Of a stretch of 64,000 nt of DNA, positions 28,387-36,388 are shown piece by piece. The translations under genes and the position numbers were made by a program. The stretch comes from Paraburkholderia sp. CNPSo 3274. Its GTDB lineage: Bacteria; Pseudomonadota; Gammaproteobacteria; Burkholderiales; Burkholderiaceae. Positions within the stretch are counted from its first letter, which is position 1. Every line of letters starts with the position of its first letter. The DNA lies in contig NZ_JAMBPR010000025.1 of NCBI RefSeq assembly GCF_024206475.1, positions 46,518-110,517 on the forward strand. Direction: 5' to 3'. The notes below the pieces were generated by a model. It saw only the letters and a list, made by a program, of their open reading frames with translations, made no database searches and was not told the origin of the DNA.

Positions 28387-29895
28387 TCACTTCAACTGAT
28401 ACACCGGATCCATCAGCAGTGCCTGGAGATATGAACCCGAACGGCTGCCAACCGCAATCGCATCGACGGGTGCAAGCGGTAGAACTGCATGCTGCATTTG
28501 CAACTGCGCGGAAAGGCCGGGCGTGGCATCGGCGGCGAGACCGAAGCGCGAGAGCCAGCCGTCCAGATCGAAGCGCATGCCGCCTTGCAAAGCGTCACTC
28601 CGCATCGCGTTCGGCGCGTTCTGCACGTTTTGCGGCATGCTTGCCGCGATCTTCGTCGCTGCGACGGAAGCATGCGGCCGCCCTGCTTCCGTCGCACGAA
28701 ACAGCTGCTCGACGAACTGCTTGCGCGCGAGCAGCGTCGAGCTATTGATCCACGACGCCCCGCCGGGCCACCCCTTCACGTTCGGCGGATAGAACAGGTT
28801 CTCGCCTAACGCGGCCGAGCGGCGCGCGAACGGCAGCGTATCGCCATAAGCGACGTCGAAGCGCCGCATCGTGCCGACGATGAACTCTACCGGCGAACTC
28901 ACGAGCACACCCCGATTGCGTTCATCCCAGAACGCGGGAGCGACGAAGAGCGCGCGAAGCGCGGCGCTGATTTCATAACCACTTGCGCGAAAACGATCGG
29001 CGACGCTTGCGAGCTGCGCATCGTCCGGCGTGGCGGAGATGAACTCGCGCCACAGCCTGGCCGACACATACCGCGCAGTTTGCGGCTGCGCGAGCAGGAT
29101 GTCGAGCACCTGGTCGCCATCGAACGCACCGCTGCGTCCAAGCACGGTCTTTTCGCCGTCGTCGTGCAAGTCGGCGCGCCAGACGAACGCCTGGGTGTCG
29201 GGATCGAGACTCCAACCCGTATAGGCACGCGCCGCTTCGGCAACGTCGCGCTGCGAGTACTGCCCTTCGCCCAGCGTGAACAGTTCCATCACTTCGCGCG
29301 CGAAATTCTCGTTGGGCCTGCCTTTACGATTGCTCGCGCCGTCGAGGTAAAGCAGCATCGCGGGGTCCTTCGCGACCGCGTGCAGCATGCTCGCGAAACT
29401 GCCCAGCGCATCGCGCCGCAACAACGCGTTTTGCGCGGCCATCAACTGCGGCTCGCCGACTTTGTCCTGCCCCGAGGTGAAGTGGTTGTGCCAGAAGAGC
29501 GTCATACGCTCGGTCAGCGGCGAAGGCGTGACGAGCATCTCGCGCAGCCACCACGCGCGCAATTCGTCATAGCGTGCACCGCGCTGGCGCTGCGCTTGCT
29601 GGCGTTCTTCGGCGGTCCACGCGCTGCGCTGTGCCCGGCTCGGCGGCACTTCGGCGGCCCATGCGGGCGGCGGCGTGAGCGCCTCGCCGCGCGCGCCGCC
29701 GATGAGCCGCGCGACAGCCTGCTCTCGCGTGAGCCCCACATAAGGCGCGACTTCGCTTTCGCGCGGCGCGAAGCCCGTGCGTACGAGAAGATGGCGGGCG
29801 TCGTCGGCGTCGAGCAGCGCATCCGCGCCGTCGTCGGGCGCCGATGCGTGGGCGGCGGACTGCGCGTTTGGCCTCGACCGTCTGGAGTCGCTCAT
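28387..29895 (-). CDS. DUF1800 domain protein
   Basis: A 502-residue protein of the DUF1800 family. The N-terminal half shows ADDARHLLVRTGFAPRESEVAPYVGLTREQAVARLI, then LREWWL-like (LRAWWLREMLVTPSPLTERMTLFWHNHFTSGQDKV), which are hallmark segments. The middle has GRPNENFAREVMELFTLG and YTGWSLD; the C-terminal part has NVKGWPGGASWINSSTLLARKQF. The ATG at 29895 is preferred; a GTG at 29910 is in frame. No clear signal peptide is seen at this start, unlike its partner. Function is unknown; the pairing with DUF1501 suggests joint action at the cell envelope. Confidence 0.9.
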   Translation of the reverse strand: MSDSRRSRPNAQSAAHASAPDDGADALLDADDARHLLVRTGFAPRESEVAPYVGLTREQAVARLIGGARGEALTPPPAWAAEVPPSRAQRSAWTAEERQQAQRQRGARYDELRAWWLREMLVTPSPLTERMTLFWHNHFTSGQDKVGEPQLMAAQNALLRRDALGSFASMLHAVAKDPAMLLYLDGASNRKGRPNENFAREVMELFTLGEGQYSQRDVAEAARAYTGWSLDPDTQAFVWRADLHDDGEKTVLGRSGAFDGDQVLDILLAQPQTARYVSARLWREFISATPDDAQLASVADRFRASGYEISAALRALFVAPAFWDERNRGVLVSSPVEFIVGTMRRFDVAYGDTLPFARRSAALGENLFYPPNVKGWPGGASWINSSTLLARKQFVEQLFRATEAGRPHASVAATKIAASMPQNVQNAPNAMRSDALQGGMRFDLDGWLSRFGLAADATPGLSAQLQMQHAVLPLAPVDAIAVGSRSGSYLQALLMDPVYQLK

Positions 29896-30158
29896 AATGA
29901 ATGGGCGCACGACGAAACCGCCGGCGCAGTCAATGAATGTACCGGCTTAACGGCTGTGGCGAAACGGATGTTGACTGTGCAATTGCTACGGTATTTTTCA
30001 GCGCGTTTCGGCGGCGCGAGTGCACGCATGCGCGCTTCGATGCCGATAAAATCATGAAAGGCACGAGAAAGGCGTGAGCGATGTGCGAAGAAAAAATCGC
30101 GTAACCGTTATCGCCGCGTAATCGCAGCAGCGCGGCATTTACGCGCGCCGCAGCGGTA

Positions 30159-30494
30159 TCAGCGCTTGTACAGTTCGCGCACGGCGTCTTCGATATGCTG
30201 GCGCAAGAGACGCCGCTCTTCGGGCGTCATATGGCCGTCGCGGCGACGCTGATCGAGATCGGAGGGAACTGCGGGACGCTGGTTGATGTCCGATGCGGGG
30301 CGCGGGATCGTGTCGCTGCGTACGCGCCGCATGGACGGTTTGCCGCCCGGCGAGCGAGCGGAGGACGGCGGGTTCTCGTAGCGGTCTGCGGAGGGCTGGG
30401 CCCGGGCCGGCACCGACTCCAGTGCAGCCACCACGCCACCGGCAAGCGCCAGTGCAAGCATGGTGTGGCGCATTGTCGGCCTGACCCCTCCCAT
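30159..30494 (-). CDS. Small secreted protein of unknown function
   Basis: A 111-residue protein. The ATG at 30494 is supported by AAGGGA ten bases upstream. Residues 1-32 form a signal peptide (MRHTMLALALAGGVVAALESVPARAQ). The mature part is Arg/Pro-rich and low in hydrophobics, ending in MTPEERRLLRQHIEDAVRELYKR, a short amphipathic helix with an EF-hand-like or DNA-mimic-free charge pattern that I cannot assign. It is divergent from ompR (about 240 bp between starts), so it could belong to the OmpR regulon. No family recognised. Confidence 0.75.
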   Translation of the reverse strand: MGGVRPTMRHTMLALALAGGVVAALESVPARAQPSADRYENPPSSARSPGGKPSMRRVRSDTIPRPASDINQRPAVPSDLDQRRRDGHMTPEERRLLRQHIEDAVRELYKR

Positions 30495-30664
30495 CGTTTT
30501 GTTCCCTTCTTGACGCGGCAAACGGCTACCTCGAATACATGTACGAACCCGGCTCGGCGCGGGCATGAATTTTAAAGTCGAATGAAGTATCTACCGAACA
30601 GCCGCTTTACGTAAAGAAGTCTATCTGTCAGTGCTTGCCGTCGTGGCACAGCACGGGTAAATTT

Positions 30665-30680
30665 TGTAACTGACTGTAAC
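30665..30680. promoter_or_regulatory. TGTAAC direct repeats upstream of ompR
   Basis: TGTAAC at 30665-30670 is repeated at 30675-30680, a 10-bp period (one helical turn) as expected for tandem binding by an OmpR/PhoB-family dimer. GATAAT (30683-30688), three bases further, matches a -10 in five of six positions while the -35 position is poor, as in activated promoters. A CTTTACGTAAAG palindrome lies upstream at 30605-30616. Confidence 0.5.
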
Positions 30681-30733
30681 CTGATAATTGGTGCAAACTC
30701 GCATCAGTATCCAATCGCGCTAAGATGCCAGGC

Positions 30734-31459
30734 ATGGAAACCAAAAACCCGTCCAAAATTCTCGTTGTCGATGACGATCCCCGACTGCGGGACCTCCTGC
30801 GCCGCTACCTCGGCGAGCAGGGCTTCAATGTCTATGTGGCCGAAAACGCCCCCGCCATGAACAAGCTGTGGGTGCGCGAGCGTTTCGACCTGCTGGTGCT
30901 CGACCTCATGCTGCCAGGCGAAGACGGGCTGTCGATCTGCCGGCGTCTGCGCGGTAGCAACGACCGCACGCCCATCATCATGCTCACCGCCAAGGGCGAG
31001 GACGTGGACCGCATCGTCGGCCTCGAAATGGGTGCCGACGACTATTTGCCCAAGCCCTTCAACCCGCGCGAACTCGTCGCGCGCATTCACGCGGTGCTGC
31101 GCCGTCAGGCGCCGTCCGAACTGCCGGGCGCGCCCTCGGAAACCACCGAAGTGTTCGAGTTCGGCGAATTCGCGTTGAATCTCGCCACGCGTACGCTCAC
31201 CAAGGCCGGCCAGGAAATCCCGCTCACCACGGGCGAATTCTCGGTGCTCAAGGTGTTCGCGCGTCATCCGCGCCAACCGCTCTCCCGCGAAAAGCTCATG
31301 GAGCTCGCGCGCGGCCGTGAATACGAAGTGTTCGACCGCAGCCTCGACGTGCAGATCTCGCGCCTGCGCAAGCTCATCGAACCCGATCCGGGCAGCCCGC
31401 GTTTCATTCAAACGGTTTGGGGCCTCGGCTACGTGTTCATTCCCGACGGCGCCGCGTGA
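30734..31459 (+). CDS. ompR: Two-component response regulator OmpR
   Basis: A 241-residue OmpR/PhoB-type regulator. The receiver domain (residues 8-120) has acidic residues VVDDDPRL, phospho-acceptor Asp57 in LLVLDLMLPGEDG, and the Lys of YLPKPFNPREL. The C-terminal winged helix (about 140-238) ends in the typical RLRKLIEPDPGSPRFIQTVWGLGYVF. I chose the ATG at 30734 (METKNPSKILVVDDD); one at 30725 gives three more residues. It is co-transcribed with envZ 53 bp downstream. It likely controls porins and osmoresponse, by homology. TGTAAC repeats in the leader suggest autoregulation. Confidence 0.95.
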   Translation: METKNPSKILVVDDDPRLRDLLRRYLGEQGFNVYVAENAPAMNKLWVRERFDLLVLDLMLPGEDGLSICRRLRGSNDRTPIIMLTAKGEDVDRIVGLEMGADDYLPKPFNPRELVARIHAVLRRQAPSELPGAPSETTEVFEFGEFALNLATRTLTKAGQEIPLTTGEFSVLKVFARHPRQPLSREKLMELARGREYEVFDRSLDVQISRLRKLIEPDPGSPRFIQTVWGLGYVFIPDGAA

Positions 31460-31512
31460 TCCTGGATGGAGTCTCGTTGTCTGCACTGCCTCTGTTGAAA
31501 CGGGAAGGGTCC

Positions 31513-32862
31513 ATGCGGATTGACCGGCGTTTGCTCACGCTCGCGTTCGGCGATCTGTTCTGGCGCACCTTCCTGCTGATCGCCCTTCTCATCGCAGTGA
31601 GTCTCGCCGCGTGGTTCCAGAGCTTTCGCGTGATCGAGCGGGAGCCGCGCGCGCAGCGCGTGGCGCTCCAGCTCGTCGCGATCGTGAAGCTCACGCGCAC
31701 GGCGCTCCTCTACTCCGATCCCGATTTGCGCCGCGCGTTGCTGCAGGATCTCGAGAGCAACGAGGGCGTGCGCGTGTACCCGCGCGAAACCACCGACAAA
31801 TACAAGCTCCAGCCCGACGAGTCGCTCAATCGCCTGATCGAGCACGACATCCGCGGGCGTCTTGGCGACGACACCGTGATCGCGCAGTCCGTGAACGACA
31901 TTCCGGGCGTGTGGATCAGCTTCAAGATCGACGACGACGACTACTGGGTCGCGCTCGACCGCGACCAGCTCGACAACGTCACAGGCCTGCAGTGGGTCGG
32001 ATGGGGTGTCTCTGCGCTTGCGCTATCGCTCTTCGGGGCGGCCTTCATCACGAGTCTCGTGAACCGGCCATTCGCGCGTCTCGCCATGTCGGCGCGCATG
32101 CTGGGCTCGGGGCAGCCGCCCGCGCCCTTGCCCGAGAGCGGCATGGGCGTCGCGGCCGAAACGAATCGCTCGTTCAACCAGATGGTGCGGGACCTCGAGC
32201 AGCTGGAGGCCGACCGCGCGCTGATGCTCGCGGGCATCTCGCACGATCTGCGCACGCCGCTCGCGCGCCTGCGGCTCGAGACGGAGATGAGTCCGTCCGA
32301 CCAGGCCACCAAGGACGCGATGATCGACGACATCGAGCAGATGGACATGATCATCGGCCGCTTCCTCGATTACGCACGGCCCGCCCAGCGCATGCCCGAG
32401 CGCGTCGACCTCTCGGTCATCGCCGGCGAGATGGCCGGGCGCATGGCGAGCGAAGATGGCGTGCGTCTCATCACGCGGCTCGCGCCTTCGGCCATGATCG
32501 AAGCCGACGACACCGACATGCGCCGCGTCGTGGGCAACCTGATCGAGAACGCCCGCAAGTACGGCGCGAGCGAAACCGACGGCATTCCGCACATCATGCT
32601 CGAAACGCGCGTCTCTCATTCGCGCGTCGAGCTCTCGGTGGTCGACGAAGGCCCGGGCATTCCCGAGGATCAGCTCCCGCTCGTGACGCGCCCGTTTTAC
32701 CGCGTAGACACGGCGCGTACGCAGGCGAATGGCACCGGACTTGGCATGGCCATCGTGCAGCGCCTCGTGGGCCGCTATCGCGGCGCGCTGCGCCTGCGCA
32801 ACCGGCTGCCAGGCCCCGGCCTCGAAGTGACGATCGAGTTCCCGCTCGCCAAGGGCGCCTAA
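31513..32862 (+). CDS. envZ: Osmosensory histidine kinase EnvZ
   Basis: A 449-residue membrane kinase; the ATG at 31513 follows GGGAAGGG. Topology: TM1 at about residues 17-36 (FWRTFLLIALLIAVSLAAWF), a periplasmic sensor domain of about 125 residues, TM2 at about 160-182 (LQWVGWGVSALALSLFGAAF), then HAMP (VNRPFARLAMSARMLGSGQ). The H-box LAGISHDLRTPLARL carries His244. N-box NLIENARKYG, G1 VVDEGPGIPEDQL and G2 GTGLGMAIVQRLVGRY complete the ATPase domain. It phosphorylates and dephosphorylates OmpR. The partner gene is directly upstream. Confidence 0.95.
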   Translation: MRIDRRLLTLAFGDLFWRTFLLIALLIAVSLAAWFQSFRVIEREPRAQRVALQLVAIVKLTRTALLYSDPDLRRALLQDLESNEGVRVYPRETTDKYKLQPDESLNRLIEHDIRGRLGDDTVIAQSVNDIPGVWISFKIDDDDYWVALDRDQLDNVTGLQWVGWGVSALALSLFGAAFITSLVNRPFARLAMSARMLGSGQPPAPLPESGMGVAAETNRSFNQMVRDLEQLEADRALMLAGISHDLRTPLARLRLETEMSPSDQATKDAMIDDIEQMDMIIGRFLDYARPAQRMPERVDLSVIAGEMAGRMASEDGVRLITRLAPSAMIEADDTDMRRVVGNLIENARKYGASETDGIPHIMLETRVSHSRVELSVVDEGPGIPEDQLPLVTRPFYRVDTARTQANGTGLGMAIVQRLVGRYRGALRLRNRLPGPGLEVTIEFPLAKGA

Positions 32863-33021
32863 GTCTCCGCCTCGCCTGATCGAGAGCCGGCGGCGGCGCA
32901 CCCTCACACCACGCGCCGCCTGCACCTGCGACAATCGTTTTCATGGGCACGCCGCGTTGCGCACCGCGCGCGGCGTCAAAGCGGGCCGCCCGGGCCCGTC
33001 TCTCGTCTGAGGACCTCCGCC

Positions 33022-33570
<549 letters not shown>

Positions 33571-33588
33571 GCTACGCGCCGCCGCGCA

Positions 33589-34746
33589 TCACGTCTGGCT
33601 CGCTGCCGCGCGGGTGGGCAGGCGGTTGCGTATCGCCGTTTCGAGCGGCCGCTTCCACTCGAGCACGCGCTTTTCGAGCACCTGCCACGACAGATGCGCG
33701 AGCAGCACGGCCAGTGCGAACTGCAGCACGAGCGCGAGGACCGGCTGCGCCACCTCGGGCACGTGAAACCGCGCATAGAGCCCCGGCGCCACGCCAAGAC
33801 GCGCCGGCACGAGGTTGTGAAACAGATAGAAGCCGTAGCTGATCGTGCCGAGCCAGGCCAGCGGCCGCAGTTCCAGCGCCGCGACCAGTACGCTGTCCTG
33901 ACGACGCACGAGCCACAGGAACAACGCGCCGAGCGAGAGCGCGAGCCCGATGTCGAAGCAGCCCGGCAGCATCGCCGCGCTCGTCACGCCGTCGGTGCAG
34001 CCAGCACAATCGGCGCGCGCCAGCGCGAAGCCGGCGATCGCCGCACACGCACCAACGAACCACACTGCGCTTAATGCCCCCGGGCGCAATGGCACACGCG
34101 CGGCTCCAATCGCCAGTGCGCCGCCGAGCGCAAGCATGGCGAAATTCCACGGCGAGAATGCGTAGATGAGCGGCGCGATCGCCCCTTCCTCGTAAAGCGC
34201 GAGATGCGCGAACGCAGCCGCCGCGATGACCACCGCGCAGAGCGTGAGATGGCGCGACGCGCGCACGAACAGCAACGCAAACGGCGCGACGAGATAGAAC
34301 TGCTGCTCGACCGCGAGGCTCCAGAAATGCGAAACGGTGCCGGGCCACCCGTCGTGCACCACGCCGATCCAGTAATTGGAGAGGAAAACGAAATGCCAGG
34401 CGAGCCCGAGATCGACATCGCGCTGATAGAAGCTCGCATGCGCGATGGTGAGCGCAACGAGCAGCAGGTAGTACACGGGAAAGATACGCAGCGCGCGCTT
34501 CATGAAAAAAACGTACAGCAGCGCGGCCGTGCGCGCGCCGTGCTGCTCGATACGAACCCGATTGCGATGCAGCTCACCGATGATCAGATAGCCGCTGATC
34601 AGAAAGAACAGCCAAACGCCGATCTTGCCCGCATCGATCGCGTCGACGTGGGCCTTGTGCGAGAGGAACACGAGCACCACTGCCAGCGCCCGCAGGCCAT
34701 CGAGGCCTTTCACGCGTCTTTCAACTCCCGCCATCGTCCTCCCCAC
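33589..34746 (-). CDS. Acyltransferase-3 (OafA/YrhL-type) membrane protein
   Basis: A 385-residue multi-spanning protein with about ten hydrophobic helices. The N-terminus GLDGLRALAVVLVFLSHKAHVD carries the family R-x10-H pair (RALAVVLVFLSH), followed by VWLFFLISGYLI. The PVYYLLLV helix and FWSLAVEQQFYLVAPF are also family hallmarks. Such proteins transfer acyl groups, often acetyl, from the cytoplasm to periplasmic sugars such as O-antigen, peptidoglycan or exopolysaccharide. It has no C-terminal SGNH domain. No polysaccharide cluster surrounds it, so its substrate is unknown. The gene is a single unit between the converging ahpC and the ispDF pair. Confidence 0.9.
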   Translation of the reverse strand: MGRTMAGVERRVKGLDGLRALAVVLVFLSHKAHVDAIDAGKIGVWLFFLISGYLIIGELHRNRVRIEQHGARTAALLYVFFMKRALRIFPVYYLLLVALTIAHASFYQRDVDLGLAWHFVFLSNYWIGVVHDGWPGTVSHFWSLAVEQQFYLVAPFALLFVRASRHLTLCAVVIAAAAFAHLALYEEGAIAPLIYAFSPWNFAMLALGGALAIGAARVPLRPGALSAVWFVGACAAIAGFALARADCAGCTDGVTSAAMLPGCFDIGLALSLGALFLWLVRRQDSVLVAALELRPLAWLGTISYGFYLFHNLVPARLGVAPGLYARFHVPEVAQPVLALVLQFALAVLLAHLSWQVLEKRVLEWKRPLETAIRNRLPTRAAASQT

Positions 34747-34805
34747 TTCCGGTTACCGGTTCAGTATGGGACGAAAAAAACGGAAATTAATCGGCAAGAA
34801 AAGCA

Positions 34806-34837
34806 ACGGCGATGATTGCAGCTGCAATCATCGCCGT
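34806..34837. repeat. Perfect 32-bp palindrome
   Basis: The left arm ACGGCGATGATTGCAG (34806-34821) is exactly repeated as its reverse complement at 34822-34837, with no spacer. It lies between the ispF stop and the acyltransferase start, both minus strand. It could be an ispF terminator, since T-rich sequence follows after about 4 bases on the minus strand, or a binding site before the acyltransferase. Confidence 0.85.
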
Positions 34838-34917
34838 CAGGTGGGGAGCAGGCACGCGCCCTGCTCGCGCCGCTCAACCCCGCCGTTCACCCTTCAAAAC
34901 GAGGGTTGAATGACCGC

Positions 34918-35397
34918 TCACGCGCGCAGCAACAGTACCGCCGCCTGCGCTTCGATCCCTTCGCTGCGGCCGAGATAGCCGAGCTTTTCATTCGTCTTCG
35001 CCTTCACGTTGACGCGCTCGACCGGCAGGTTCAGGTCTTCGGCGATCGTCTTGCGCATCGATTCGATGTGAGGCGCGAGCTTGGGCGCCTGCGCGATCAC
35101 CGTGGTATCGACGTTCATGAGCGTGAAGCCCGCCTCCTGCACGCGGCGCAGACATTCGCGCAGCAGCACGCGGCTGTTCGCGCCGTAGAACTGCTGGTCG
35201 GTATCCGGAAAATGGCGGCCGATGTCGCCGAGTGCGGCGGCGCCGAACAGCGCGTCGGTGATGGCGTGCAGCAGCACGTCGGCGTCCGAGTGGCCGAGCA
35301 GGCCGCGATCGTAGGGGATCGTCACGCCGCCGAGCACGAGCGGGCGGCCGGGCACCAGCGCGTGCACGTCGTAGCCTTGTCCGATTCTGATGTCCAT
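34918..35397 (-). CDS. ispF: 2-C-methyl-D-erythritol 2,4-cyclodiphosphate synthase
   Basis: A 159-residue enzyme, the standard length. It makes cyclic MEcPP from CDP-ME-2-phosphate in the MEP isoprenoid pathway. The metal ligands are in GQGYDVHAL (Asp and His near residues 9-11) and LLGHSDADVLLHAITDA (His). The C-terminal NVKAKTNEKLGYLGRSEGIEAQAAVLL is the family substrate-loop block. It lies 34 bp downstream of ispD in a probable ispDF operon. Confidence 0.97.
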   Translation of the reverse strand: MDIRIGQGYDVHALVPGRPLVLGGVTIPYDRGLLGHSDADVLLHAITDALFGAAALGDIGRHFPDTDQQFYGANSRVLLRECLRRVQEAGFTLMNVDTTVIAQAPKLAPHIESMRKTIAEDLNLPVERVNVKAKTNEKLGYLGRSEGIEAQAAVLLLRA

Positions 35398-35431
35398 GAT
35401 TGGGGTTCCGGGTAAGAGGATTGCGGCGCGC

Positions 35432-36151
35432 TTACTCTGCGGGCCGGCTGAGAATCGCTTCGGCGAGCGCGAAATCTTCGGGGTACGTCACCTTGAAATT
35501 GCGCAGGCTGCCCTGCACGAGTCGCGGCGCGTGACCGAGCCATTCGATCGCGCTCGCTTCGTCGGTGAGATCGTGGCCGTCTTGGTGCGCGCGCTCGATC
35601 GCCGTGCGCAGCATGCCGATGCGGAACATCTGCGGGGTCTGGGCCTGCCAGAGGCCGTCGCGCGATTCGGTGCGCGCGATATGCGCGCCGGGCGCCGCGG
35701 GGTCCTTCGGCGCGACGCGCTTGAGCGTGTCGGCCACCGGGAGCGCCATGATGCCGCCCACGGGGTCGTCCTTGAGCGACTCGACCAGCGCGCGGATCAG
35801 TGCGGGCGTGATGCCGGGGCGCGCGGCGTCGTGCACGAGCACCCAGTCGTCGTCGGTTGCGCCGAATTCGGCGAGCGCGGCGAGGCCGTTGTAGACCGAT
35901 GCCTGGCGCGAGGCGCCCCCGCAGCGGCGCACGGCAAAGCGCAAGCCGCCGAAGCGCCGGGCGTCAAAGTGGTTATCGTCGGGAGAAATCACCACGAGCG
36001 TCTGCGAGAATTCGTTGCAGGCGTCAAAAGCGGCGAGCGTATAGTGCAGGAGGTCGCGTCCGGCAACGATTCGGTATTGTTTCGGCATGGCCGAGCCCGA
36101 ACGGCTGCCGGTGCCGGCGCACGGAATCAGGGCAAAGAGGCGTGAAGTCAC
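35432..36151 (-). CDS. ispD: 2-C-methyl-D-erythritol 4-phosphate cytidylyltransferase
   Basis: A 239-residue enzyme adding CMP to MEP in the MEP isoprenoid pathway. The nucleotide-binding motif is LIPCAGTGSRSGSAMPKQYRIV, followed by VHDAARPGITPALI, and the C-terminal TDEASAIEWLGHAPRLVQGSLRNFKVTYPEDFALA is typical. I prefer the GTG at 36151 (MTSRLFALIP), where family similarity begins; a TTG at 36175 would add eight residues. Neither has a strong ribosome-binding site. It faces mfd, transcribed divergently from 36389. Confidence 0.95.
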   Translation of the reverse strand: MTSRLFALIPCAGTGSRSGSAMPKQYRIVAGRDLLHYTLAAFDACNEFSQTLVVISPDDNHFDARRFGGLRFAVRRCGGASRQASVYNGLAALAEFGATDDDWVLVHDAARPGITPALIRALVESLKDDPVGGIMALPVADTLKRVAPKDPAAPGAHIARTESRDGLWQAQTPQMFRIGMLRTAIERAHQDGHDLTDEASAIEWLGHAPRLVQGSLRNFKVTYPEDFALAEAILSRPAE

Positions 36152-36388
36152 GGTGTCGCGAGCCGCATGAGTCAAAGTAAAGGACGGATTTTATAATAGG
36201 TCCCTTACCCGCACGCAGGACGTCCGCAAAACGGCCATAGAATGCCCGCGCAACGTAAGTAAAAGCGCGCCGAATTGACTTGAAGACCAGAAACCGGCCC
36301 CCATATTCTGGCGCTGCACTCTGCCCGAACTGAACTGGCCACCAAACCGACACAAGCGCCGACACAAGCGTCGGCCACCCTGTTGCCC

